A DNA stretch of 6,677 bases from an uncultured candidate division Zixibacteria bacterium. Its GTDB lineage: Bacteria > Zixibacteria > MSB-5A5 > GN15 > FEB-12. Below, in pieces: positions 1 to 5,127 of the stretch; position 1 is the stretch's first letter, and every line of letters begins with the position of its first letter. The stretch covers positions 1 to 6,677 of the forward strand of contig CAJVYT010000244.1 in assembly GCA_913009765.1 (NCBI GenBank), read 5' to 3'. The notes beneath the pieces were generated by a model. The model made no database searches and was not told the origin of the DNA. It saw only the letters and a program-made list of their open reading frames with translations. Position numbers and translations under genes: made by a program.

Positions 1-71
1 TGTTCTCATTTGTTCATGTTGAGTGTTGCATATCAGGTTCATTTTTTTTTTATTGTTTATTTTTGGATATG
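1..71. other. Unassigned 5' end, probably misassembled
   Basis: This 71-base piece lies upstream of a poly-T run that abuts an Illumina adapter. It is AT-rich and contains a T10 tract at 42-51. I see no convincing reading frame, RNA or regulatory site on either strand. Because the poly-T/adapter block that follows is a sequencing artefact, this stretch was most likely joined to the contig through the homopolymer, and its linkage to the rest should not be trusted. Confidence 0.6.
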
Positions 72-94
72 TTTTTTTTTTTTTTTTTTTTTTT
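72..94. other. Poly-T run (adapter read-through artefact)
   Basis: There are 23 consecutive T residues immediately before the P7 end of the adapter. When a sequencer reads past the end of a short library molecule it commonly emits poly-A; on the opposite strand this appears as poly-T directly before the P7 sequence, which is the arrangement here. The run encodes the poly-Phe stretch at the start of the 63-1448 open frame and has no biological meaning. Confidence 0.9.
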
Positions 95-160
95 CAAGCA
101 GAAGACGGCATACGAGATATATCAGTGTGACTGGAGTTCAGACGTGTGCTCTTCCGATCT
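95..160. other. Illumina TruSeq P7/index/Read-2 adapter contamination
   Basis: Positions 95-118 are the P7 flow-cell sequence (begins CAAGCAGAAGACGGC, ends GAGAT). Positions 119-126 (ATATCAGT) are in the index position. Positions 127-160 are the Read-2 primer site ending in GCTCTTCCGATCT. Read on the other strand the index is ACTGATAT, which from memory corresponds to TruSeq LT index 25. Translated in the frame of the downstream gene it gives the notorious contaminant peptide KQKTAYEI...DWSSDVCSSDL. This is synthetic DNA, not genome sequence. Confidence 0.98.
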
Positions 161-338
161 AGAAGATAAATTGTTTAGAACTAGAGTAGAAGGTTCTATT
201 ATAAATGTTTGTCAAAACTGTGCTAAATATGGTCAAGTTATTAATGATGTATCTGTACATGTTAGACAAAGAAAAACTACTCAAGACAATGATGATTCTA
301 TTGAAAGTATTGTTCCTGATTTTAATAAAATAATTGGT
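161..338 (+). CDS. Archaeal MBF1-like zinc-ribbon fragment, chimeric
   Basis: This stretch, in frame with the following pump gene, encodes about 58 residues that do not resemble an RND protein. It reads EDKLFRTRVEG, then VCQNCAKYGQVI, a charged linker, and ESIVPDFNKII. The order (EG, then VCxxCAKYG, linker, then a short segment leading into an HTH) matches the N-terminal zinc ribbon of archaeal multiprotein bridging factor 1, a transcription coactivator. Only the second CxxC (positions 210-221) is present; the first would lie beyond the adapter. All four Arg codons are AGA, whereas the pump gene mostly uses CGN. I infer a fragment of another genome, possibly a DPANN archaeon, fused by assembly. 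The junction lies somewhere in 312-340, perhaps at a short sequence shared by both genes. It is truncated at both ends: the adapter cuts it on the left, and the helix-turn-helix is missing on the right. Confidence 0.6.
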
Positions 339-1448
339 TTAGCACAGGGACTGATGCAGTCTTTACCACCTGTTCTTCCGGGTGCATTTCAAAGACCAAT
401 TACGGCTATAGATTTAGGCTCTCCTGAAATTCATCTCTCCCCTGACCGTGAACGTGCTGCCGATGTCGGTTTAACAGCCAGTGAAATTGGTCAAACTGTT
501 AATGTGTTAGTAGACGGAACAAAAGTATCGGATTATTTTCACAACGAAAACGAAATTGATATGATTTTAAAAGCTGCCAATAAGTGGTCGGCTCATACAC
601 AGGATATAGCACAACTTCCTTTGGCAACACCATATGGACAACTTATTACAATCGGAGATGTTACCAATGTCAGTCAAGAACAGGGTCCTATAAGTATCAG
701 TCATATGGAAAGACAAAGGGTTGTTTCAATTAGTTCATCTGTACCTGATGGGGTAGCATTAGAAGATGCAATGACAACAGTAAAAGAAAAAGTTATTAAA
801 CCGTTACGTGATTCAAAGCAGATTGGCGGTTTGTATGACATAAAATTATCAGGTTCAGCTGATGATTTATCTCGTTTACGGGAAGAACTATTTAAGGATT
901 TTATAATGGCGATTTTGCTGACCTATCTATTATTGGCGGCTCTGTTCCAATCATTTACATATCCATTTGTTGTTATGCTGACAGTACCGCTGGCGACTTT
1001 TGGAGGTGTCCTTGGTCTGCGGTTGGTTCAACTGTTTAACAGTTCACAGCAGCTTGATATTTTGACAATGCTTGGATTTGTTATATTGGTCGGTACGGTT
1101 ATTAATAATTCTATTTTGATTGTATATCATGCGATTCATAAAATGAATGACGGTTTTGATCCACTTGCGGCAGTAAAAGAATCTGTACGGGTTCGCGTTC
1201 GTCCGATTTTGATGTCAACCTCTACTTCGGCATTGGGTATGCTTCCGCTCATAATTATGCCCGGAGCAGGTTCTGAATTATATCGCGGTTTGGGTGCTGT
1301 GGTAGTAGGCGGTTTGGCTATTTCGACGATTATTACGCTAATTTTGACACCGCTGATATTTACGTATGCGATAGAGCTTTCTGCAAAAATAAAGAGTTTC
1401 TTTAAGTCCTACAAGAAGTTAAGCGGCTCTACTGAAACTAACAATTGA
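315..1448 (+). CDS. RND efflux transporter inner-membrane subunit, C-terminal part
   Basis: This is the C-terminal third of an AcrB/HAE1-type resistance-nodulation-division transporter. Such proteins are proton-driven inner-membrane pumps that work with a periplasmic adaptor and an outer-membrane channel; full proteins are about 1,000-1,050 residues and about 378 remain here. The first part is periplasmic porter domain, with the conserved block IDLGSPEIHLSPDRERAADV followed by DGTKVSDYFHNENEIDM. Five hydrophobic segments follow at about 895-955, 961-1023, 1057-1130, 1201-1265 and 1288-1365, fitting TM8-TM12. The TM10 region holds the family motif GTVINNSIL (from about 1091) and TM11 begins VRPILMSTSTSALGMLP. 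The stop is TGA at 1446-1448. The true 5' end is missing: everything before about 312-340 is chimeric sequence, so no start codon can be assigned. The substrate cannot be told from this part. The next gene starts 23 bases downstream and may be co-transcribed. Confidence 0.9.
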   Translation, partial: PDFNKIIGLAQGLMQSLPPVLPGAFQRPITAIDLGSPEIHLSPDRERAADVGLTASEIGQTVNVLVDGTKVSDYFHNENEIDMILKAANKWSAHTQDIAQLPLATPYGQLITIGDVTNVSQEQGPISISHMERQRVVSISSSVPDGVALEDAMTTVKEKVIKPLRDSKQIGGLYDIKLSGSADDLSRLREELFKDFIMAILLTYLLLAALFQSFTYPFVVMLTVPLATFGGVLGLRLVQLFNSSQQLDILTMLGFVILVGTVINNSILIVYHAIHKMNDGFDPLAAVKESVRVRVRPILMSTSTSALGMLPLIIMPGAGSELYRGLGAVVVGGLAISTIITLILTPLIFTYAIELSAKIKSFFKSYKKLSGSTETNN

Positions 1449-1457
1449 GGTTGATTA

Positions 1458-1465
1458 AGGGAAGG
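1458..1465 (+). promoter_or_regulatory. Ribosome binding site deciding the FG-GAP start
   Basis: The purine-rich AGGGAAGG ends about 6 bases before the ATG at 1472, a normal Shine-Dalgarno spacing. The alternative TTG at 1445 overlaps the stop of the upstream gene and would add nine charged residues before the signal peptide, so this site supports the ATG. Confidence 0.55.
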
Positions 1466-1471
1466 TATATT

Positions 1472-3037
1472 ATGCGATTTTTTTGTAAAACACTTTTATT
1501 ACTACTTCTTTTAATATCTTCAAATGTATTTGCGTTTGATACAACTCAAATTATTTTTCATGTTCATGGCGATACTGCTACGTCAAGATTAGGTCAAAAC
1601 TTAACATCTCTTGGTGACATCAATAATGATGGTTATGACGATATTGCTATTTCATCTGTTTATCCAAAAGGTACTTATATTTATTATGGTGGGTTTCCAA
1701 TCGACACAGTTGCTGACATATTCATTACAGGAAATTTAGGTGCTGCTGACCCTATTGATCTTGATGGAGATGGGATAAATGAAATTATCACTACAGAATT
1801 GGTCAATCAGTTTCCAGACAAAATATCTATTCTCTATTTTTATAAGGGTTTCTTGGACTCAATTGCCTCAGTACCTTACGATTCTTTAAATCCCCCTATT
1901 GATAACTATAATTTAGGCGGGAGCGGTTTGGAGGGAGTAAAAACTAGATATATTGATTCTGATTCATTAGGGGACGTATTAACATTTCAATTAAATAAAC
2001 CTGGTGGTCCAAAATTACTGTTTTATAAAGGACTACCGACTATCGATAAAGAGTTCGATTGGAGTTTTCAAGTTTTAAATTATAGCCATTATTTTTCTGG
2101 TTTTGGATTTATTGATTTTAATGGTGATAATATTCAAGATATTTATTTAGGTTTAGGTCCAGATACAGATTCCCTTGGATTTGTATATATTTTTCTTGGA
2201 CCTAACTTTGATACAATACCAAATATTATAATTGAACATCCTAAAGACTTAGATAGTTTAAATCCAGATTTCTTTGTAAATGAAATTGATAATATTGGTG
2301 ATGTAAATGGGGATGGTTGGGAAGATTTAGGAGTTAGGTTTCATAACACAAATCTTATCTATCTTTGTGGTTTGATTGCTGATACGTTATATGATTATAA
2401 ACTTGATTTTACTCATGGAGAAATGTCAAAAGCAGGTGATATAAATAATGATGGATACAATGATTTGATTTGTGGTGAAGGCCGAACCATGGATGGTATT
2501 GTAGATATTTATGTCGGAGGACAAGAATTTGATCGCTATGTAGATGATGCAATATTCAGATCTGATCTCCCACCAGTCTTTACAGATTTCATTGGATACG
2601 AATTGTCCCCGGCAGGTGATTTTAATGGAGATGGCATTGATGATTTCATGTTTTCTACACAAAATTTTGCATTTGGTGATAGAGGAGAAGTATTTGTTGT
2701 TGCTGGAAGTCCAAATATAGTAACAGATGTAAAAGAAATTATTACACCAGAATTACCAAATAATTTCAATCTAAAACAAAACTACCCCAATCCATTCAAC
2801 CCATCGACTACTATTGAGTTTCAATTACCTCAAAGAGATCATGTCACACTTTCTATTTACAATACTCTTGGTCAAAAGATACGAACACTTATAAACAAAG
2901 AACTTCCTGTTGGGAGTTACAGTTTAAAATGGGATGGGAAAAACGAGGGTGGTAAGAAAGTTTCATCGGGTCTGTATCTCTATAAATTGAAAACAACCGA
3001 ATTATCAATATCAAAGAAAATGATATTGTTAAAATAA
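1472..3037 (+). CDS. Secreted FG-GAP repeat protein with T9SS type A sorting domain
   Basis: The product is a 521-residue exported protein. The ATG at 1472 is preferred over an in-frame TTG at 1445, because it has a purine-rich GGGAAGG site about 6 bases upstream and begins directly with a signal peptide: MRFFCK, then seven Leu, then a likely cleavage after VFA (residue 21). The mature part carries FG-GAP/VCBS-type repeats with Ca2+-binding DxNxDGxxD loops near residues 49 (DINNDGYDD), 96, 215, 277 (DVNGDGWED), 323 (DINNDGYND) and 383 (DFNGDGIDD), suggesting a beta-propeller. About 86 C-terminal residues form a Por/type IX secretion sorting domain starting near QNYPNPFNP (436-444) and ending SISKKMILLK. 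The protein is thus expected to cross the inner membrane by Sec and the outer membrane by T9SS, ending on the cell surface or outside. Such proteins are often adhesins or carry enzymes, but no catalytic domain is visible. The gene follows the RND gene by 23 bases; a hairpin lies downstream. Confidence 0.93.
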   Translation: MRFFCKTLLLLLLLISSNVFAFDTTQIIFHVHGDTATSRLGQNLTSLGDINNDGYDDIAISSVYPKGTYIYYGGFPIDTVADIFITGNLGAADPIDLDGDGINEIITTELVNQFPDKISILYFYKGFLDSIASVPYDSLNPPIDNYNLGGSGLEGVKTRYIDSDSLGDVLTFQLNKPGGPKLLFYKGLPTIDKEFDWSFQVLNYSHYFSGFGFIDFNGDNIQDIYLGLGPDTDSLGFVYIFLGPNFDTIPNIIIEHPKDLDSLNPDFFVNEIDNIGDVNGDGWEDLGVRFHNTNLIYLCGLIADTLYDYKLDFTHGEMSKAGDINNDGYNDLICGEGRTMDGIVDIYVGGQEFDRYVDDAIFRSDLPPVFTDFIGYELSPAGDFNGDGIDDFMFSTQNFAFGDRGEVFVVAGSPNIVTDVKEIITPELPNNFNLKQNYPNPFNPSTTIEFQLPQRDHVTLSIYNTLGQKIRTLINKELPVGSYSLKWDGKNEGGKKVSSGLYLYKLKTTELSISKKMILLK

Positions 3038-3049
3038 AAGTTACAAGTT

Positions 3050-3092
3050 GTGTCAGTTCCTGATTCACTACAAGTGAATTGTGAACTGACAC
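3050..3092 (+). terminator. Long hairpin downstream of FG-GAP gene
   Basis: GTGTCAGTTC (3050-3059) is the exact reverse complement of GAACTGACAC (3083-3092). An inner stem, ATTCACT (3063-3069) with AGTGAAT (3073-3079), closes on a 3-base ACA loop. Only one mismatch and two G-U pairs separate the two stems, so nearly the whole 43 bases fold into one hairpin, starting 12 bases after the stop codon. There is no U-tract after it on the plus strand, so it is not a classical intrinsic terminator. It may act as an mRNA 3' end stabiliser, or with a partner factor. Confidence 0.45.
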
Positions 3093-3096
3093 TTGA

Positions 3097-3140
3097 TCGT
3101 TAGATCACAATTTTGAGAAATCAAAATCAGGAACTAACGA
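3097..3140 (+). other. Second inverted-repeat structure with GAAA tetraloop
   Basis: TCGTTAG (3097-3103) pairs with CTAACGA (3134-3140). Nested inside, ATTTTGA (3110-3116) pairs with TCAAAAT (3121-3127) around a GAAA (GNRA) tetraloop. In addition, AATCAGGAAC (3125-3134) is the exact complement of GTTCCTGATT (3056-3065) inside the preceding hairpin, so the two structures could exchange. This is seen by eye only; no known RNA family is recognised. Confidence 0.35.
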
Positions 3141-3190
3141 AACAGATAAGCACTGTAATCTAAAGATTTAGTTTAATAGGGATAGTACAT

Positions 3191-3221
3191 CTAAAAGGCA
3201 GAAACGCTAATAGGTTCTGCC
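3191..3221 (-). terminator. Terminator-like hairpin, minus strand
   Basis: GGCAGAA (3197-3203) and TTCTGCC (3215-3221) form a 7-base-pair stem with an 11-base loop. Read on the minus strand the stem is followed directly by TTTTAG, as in a weak rho-independent terminator; on the plus strand no T-run follows. It lies about 60 bases beyond the 3' end of the minus-strand tRNA-His gene and would stop its transcript. Confidence 0.4.
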
Positions 3222-3279
3222 CTACCGAATTTATCTCACTTGCTAATATTATACAAAAAATATATTTGCAATAAAAAAA

Positions 3280-3353
3280 TACTGATGGGAGGAATTGAAC
3301 CACCGACCTCCTGATCCACAATCAGGCGCTCTAACCAACTGAGCTACATCAGC
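3280..3353 (-). tRNA. tRNA-His (GUG anticodon)
   Basis: Read on the minus strand the 74 bases fold as a cloverleaf. The acceptor is GCTGATG with CATCAGT (G1:U72 wobble). The D arm is GCTC/GAGC with loop AGTTGGTTA. The anticodon arm is CCTGA/TCAGG with loop TTGTGGA, giving anticodon GTG, which decodes His codons CAC and CAU. The T loop is TTCAATT. Oddities: the middle pair of the T stem (GGTGG/CCTCC) is a U:U mismatch; no CCA is encoded; the base before G1 is T and the discriminator is A, so the G-1:C73 pair that normally marks bacterial tRNA-His is absent. A run of seven T residues follows immediately on the minus strand and may help end transcription. Identity rests on the anticodon. Confidence 0.9.
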
Positions 3354-3366
3354 ATTTTGCTTGACC

Positions 3367-3394
3367 AAATTACAGAATTTTCCCTATATGTCAA
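3367..3394 (-). promoter_or_regulatory. Probable promoter of tRNA-His
   Basis: On the minus strand a perfect TTGACA -35 box (3389-3394 as TGTCAA on the plus strand) is separated by 16 bases from TAATTT (3367-3372), a fair -10 box. Transcription would start near 3360, about 7 bases before the mature 5' end of the tRNA. This resembles a housekeeping sigma promoter rather than the TTTG/TAnnTTTG form of core Bacteroidota. Confidence 0.5.
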
Positions 3395-3450
3395 GTATTA
3401 AAATTTGCGTAGAAATGACCTATTGCTTTGGAATTGATAACGTAATTGCT

Positions 3451-3714
3451 TTAGAAAACAGCTTTGAGAATTCCGCCTATGATTACTGCTATTATAACTA
3501 CAGGAATTATAAGTGTAATAACCAATGCTAATCCGCCTGCCAGTAAGCCTACAAAACCGCCAACAAGTCCGCCGACTAATCCGACAACCAAACCAAATAA
3601 ACCGGCAATGAGTCCAAAAACAGTTCCGATAATTGAAAATACAAAATCAAGTATGCCCAGTCCACCGGCAATAAGAATGAAACCTATAAGAAATATCAGA
3701 AATAATGTTTTCAT
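3451..3714 (-). CDS. Small glycine-rich hydrophobic membrane protein
   Basis: This 87-residue protein is almost wholly hydrophobic. It starts MKTLFLIFLIGFILIAGG, has a long central glycine-zipper-like stretch with Gly every three or four residues (the GLIAGLFGLVVGLVGG region), and ends in a very hydrophobic Val/Ile segment. Two or three membrane spans are likely. The start ATG at 3712-3714 is preceded on the minus strand by a good AAAGGAAAG ribosome site, which favours a real gene over a shadow. The compositional bias makes family assignment unsafe; I do not recognise it. The Gly pattern suggests tight helix packing or oligomerisation in the inner membrane. It lies about 105 bases downstream of the EVE-domain gene on the same strand. 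The plus-strand frame 3464-3733 overlapping it is a Pro/Thr-rich shadow. Confidence 0.65.
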   Translation of the reverse strand: MKTLFLIFLIGFILIAGGLGILDFVFSIIGTVFGLIAGLFGLVVGLVGGLVGGFVGLLAGGLALVITLIIPVVIIAVIIGGILKAVF

Positions 3715-3818
3715 AGTTCTTTCCTTTTCTTGATTTATATACTAATAAAGTCAATGTGATATTCAATTTTAAATACGGCATTTTTGTAAAATTGTTTCAA
3801 TTCTGACTTGAGAGATAC

Positions 3819-4289
3819 TTACTTTTGAGCTAAAATATTAATTATTTCCCACTCTTTTGCTGAAACAGGCTGAACAGAAAGTCTGCTTCCCCGTTGTGTT
3901 AAAACCATATTTTCAAGTCCGGGTGTCTCTTTCATCTCTTTTAACGTAATAATTTGTTTGAATTGTTTTTTGAATTTCACATCGACCATATACCAAATCG
4001 GATTTTCTTTAGTATGCTTTGGGTCAGGATGGTCGCTGTTTGGATCCATTGCGGTAAAGTCAGGATAGCCTGATTTCACAACAGAACAAATACCTACAAT
4101 TCCCATTGGTTTAGCATTGCTATGATAAAAAAACAGTTCATCACCTTTTGTAAAATCATCACGAAGCATGTTTCGAGCTTGATAATTGCGGACACCATCC
4201 CAATGCTCGGTTTTATTGGGCATCGCTTTTAAATCATCAAGCGAAAAACAGGACGGTTCTGATTTAAATAGCCAATATTTTTTTGCCAT
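3819..4289 (-). CDS. EVE domain-containing protein
   Basis: This 156-residue protein is a single EVE domain, a PUA/YTH-like beta-barrel related to human THYN1. It opens MAKKYWLFKSEP, followed by HWDGVRNYQARNMLR (residues 29-43) and then GDELFFYHSNAKPMGIVGI (from residue 49), three signature blocks of the family; the length is normal for the stand-alone bacterial form. EVE domains bind modified bases in DNA or RNA in a pocket lined by aromatic residues. Stand-alone bacterial members are widespread but their exact role is mostly unknown, while fused forms occur in modification-dependent restriction enzymes. No restriction or modification gene lies next to this one, so a housekeeping role, perhaps in RNA modification, is as likely as defence. 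The ATG has an AGAAGGAAA ribosome site about 6 bases upstream. It is divergent from the 4505 gene. Confidence 0.93.
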   Translation of the reverse strand: MAKKYWLFKSEPSCFSLDDLKAMPNKTEHWDGVRNYQARNMLRDDFTKGDELFFYHSNAKPMGIVGICSVVKSGYPDFTAMDPNSDHPDPKHTKENPIWYMVDVKFKKQFKQIITLKEMKETPGLENMVLTQRGSRLSVQPVSAKEWEIINILAQK

Positions 4290-4314
4290 AAAAGTTTCCT
4301 TCTAAATAGACAGA

Positions 4315-4430
4315 TCAGTGAGGCTGTGTCGCAATGGGCATTATCTGTTCACAAACCCACTTCGTGGCTTCAGGATCAGACATAACATGGGAAAAATTTG
4401 TATTACGACTCAACCTCAATGCCCAATCGT
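4315..4430. other. G+C-rich intergenic island with nested inverted repeats
   Basis: Positions 4316-4391 are about 50 percent G+C by count, clearly above the AT-rich flanks. TGGGCATT (4335-4342) is the inverse of AATGCCCA (4418-4425). Inside these, ACAAACCCA (4351-4359) can pair with TGGG (4388-4391) plus TTTGT (4397-4401), leaving a five-A bulge. A tiny CCAC-TTC-GTGG hairpin (4357-4367) competes with the latter. On the minus strand an open frame runs from 4482 to a stop at 4315-4317, including an ATG at 4383 that opens MSDPEATKWVCEQIM. Its codons look protein-like, so this may be the 3' remnant of a lost gene upstream of the EVE gene. An RNA leader for the 4505 gene or a small repeat element are alternatives. 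None is proven. Confidence 0.3.
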
Positions 4431-4504
4431 TATAACTACTACAACATATTATCTGAATAATCAAATGACAATCAAAAAAGTATTATGTATATTCTTTCTT
4501 TAAT

Positions 4505-5011
4505 ATGTCAGAATTTAAACTCAAAGATGATTACAGACTCTCAAACTGCTGCTCCCCTACTCCCGATAATGCGATAACAGGGTACTATTCACACGATAAT
4601 TTAATTAAAATCCATTTAAAGAGTTGCGTTAATTTAAAAAATATTGACCCAGGACGGTTGATTTCTGTAACATGGGCTGATATACTTTCTGAAGAAAAAG
4701 AATTTCAAGTTGATGATGATTATCATTCTATGTCTGAAATTGATTTTCTTGCACTTTTACATCATGAAAAATACGGTATTGATTACTCGCTGATGTTGGC
4801 TAAAAAACTAAATATTACGAAACAAGAAGGGTTTGACACTCATCAAAAGCTTCGTGCGATGTCTTTAATCGAGCGTGTAGAACCGAAAGAAATACAATAC
4901 CGCAAAGGCATTGTCCCTAATAAATGGATTAAACATAGAAACCATACATATTATGGTTTAACTGAAAAAGGAAAGCAGTATTTAAAAATATATAAAAAGA
5001 ATGCGACATAA
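4505..5011 (+). CDS. RelA/SpoT-type zinc-finger (RIS) domain fused to a winged helix
   Basis: This 168-residue soluble protein has two parts. Residues 13-60 match the RIS/zinc-finger domain found near the C terminus of long RelA/SpoT (RSH) proteins. CC at 15-16 is followed by SPTPDNAITGYYS, then IKIHLKSCVNL with His37 and Cys41, then a strand ending VTW. The C16-to-H37 (21) and H37-to-C41 (4) spacings equal those of E. coli RelA as I recall it. No TGS, synthetase, hydrolase or ACT domain is present. Residues 78-165 look like a winged helix: SEIDFLALLHHEKYGIDY, a central helix pair, a basic wing region (KWIKHRNHTYY) and GLTEKGKQYLKIYKK, as in MarR/PadR-like regulators. In RSH proteins this zinc finger contacts the ribosome and tRNA. 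Here it may sense or bind something for a DNA-binding module; this is inference. The ATG has no clear Shine-Dalgarno. The gene is not obviously in an operon with the downstream protease. Confidence 0.8.
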   Translation: MSEFKLKDDYRLSNCCSPTPDNAITGYYSHDNLIKIHLKSCVNLKNIDPGRLISVTWADILSEEKEFQVDDDYHSMSEIDFLALLHHEKYGIDYSLMLAKKLNITKQEGFDTHQKLRAMSLIERVEPKEIQYRKGIVPNKWIKHRNHTYYGLTEKGKQYLKIYKKNAT

Positions 5012-5032
5012 TTTGAGAATGTGAAAAGTTTT

Positions 5033-5060
5033 TTGGCAAACTGAAACAAAATCTCATATT
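5033..5060 (+). promoter_or_regulatory. Possible promoter of the metalloprotease gene
   Basis: TTGGCA (5033-5038) differs from the TTGACA consensus at one position and is 16 bases from CATATT (5055-5060), a weak -10 match. Transcription would start near 5067. AT-rich sequence makes such matches common, so this is only a candidate. Confidence 0.25.
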
Positions 5061-5070
5061 TATCGTATTA

Positions 5071-5110
5071 ACATAAGTTATGTAAGAATTTTAACAAGTT
5101 TATGATAAAC
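5071..5110. promoter_or_regulatory. Two 13-base palindromes, candidate operators
   Basis: ACATAAGTTATGT (5071-5083) and GTTTATGATAAAC (5098-5110) are each perfect 6+1+6 palindromes about a central G, with centres 27 bases apart. They lie between the candidate promoter and the metalloprotease start codon, where a repressor could bind. The winged-helix gene just upstream is an obvious but untested candidate regulator. AT-rich DNA yields such palindromes by chance fairly often. Confidence 0.25.
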
Positions 5111-5117
5111 ATACCAT

Positions 5118-5123
5118 AGGAGA
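5118..5123 (+). promoter_or_regulatory. Ribosome binding site of the metalloprotease
   Basis: AGGAGA ends 4 bases before the ATG at 5128, a near-perfect Shine-Dalgarno, and the codons that follow directly encode a signal peptide, fixing this start. Confidence 0.7.
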
Positions 5124-5127
5124 TTTT

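Noticed and set aside
161..1448. A genuine natural fusion of a zinc ribbon to an RND transporter
   Set aside because: An adapter directly borders the zinc-ribbon part, codon use shifts, and a zinc ribbon inside the periplasmic porter domain makes no structural sense. An assembly chimera is far simpler.
1613..2660. Repeated Asp-rich blocks as a DNA tandem repeat array
   Set aside because: The similarity is at the protein level (FG-GAP Ca-binding loops), irregularly spaced and divergent in DNA, so it is a protein-fold repeat and not a nucleotide repeat or CRISPR.
2426..2769. Two minus-strand frames of 77-78 residues inside the FG-GAP gene
   Set aside because: They lie fully within a well-supported coding gene and have no family resemblance.
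2889..3092. 67-residue minus-strand frame over the end of the FG-GAP gene
   Set aside because: It overlaps the conserved T9SS sorting domain and the downstream hairpin, with no domain or ribosome site; a shadow.
3280..3353. tRNA as an attachment site for an integrated element
   Set aside because: No integrase gene and no repeated tRNA 3' end were seen in the window.
3464..3733. 89-residue plus-strand frame rich in Pro, Thr and Lys
   Set aside because: It is the antisense shadow of the Gly-rich membrane protein gene: Gly/Val codons read backwards give Pro/Thr/Asn. The minus-strand frame has the ribosome site.
3819..4289. EVE gene as part of a defence island
   Set aside because: No restriction, methylase, helicase or nuclease gene is nearby. 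The neighbours are a small membrane protein, a tRNA and an unrelated regulator candidate.
4318..4503. 61-residue plus-strand open frame starting at GTG, upstream of the zinc-finger/winged-helix gene
   Set aside because: No ribosome site, odd composition with a Thr run, no recognisable domain, and it overlaps a better-looking minus-strand frame. Probably chance.
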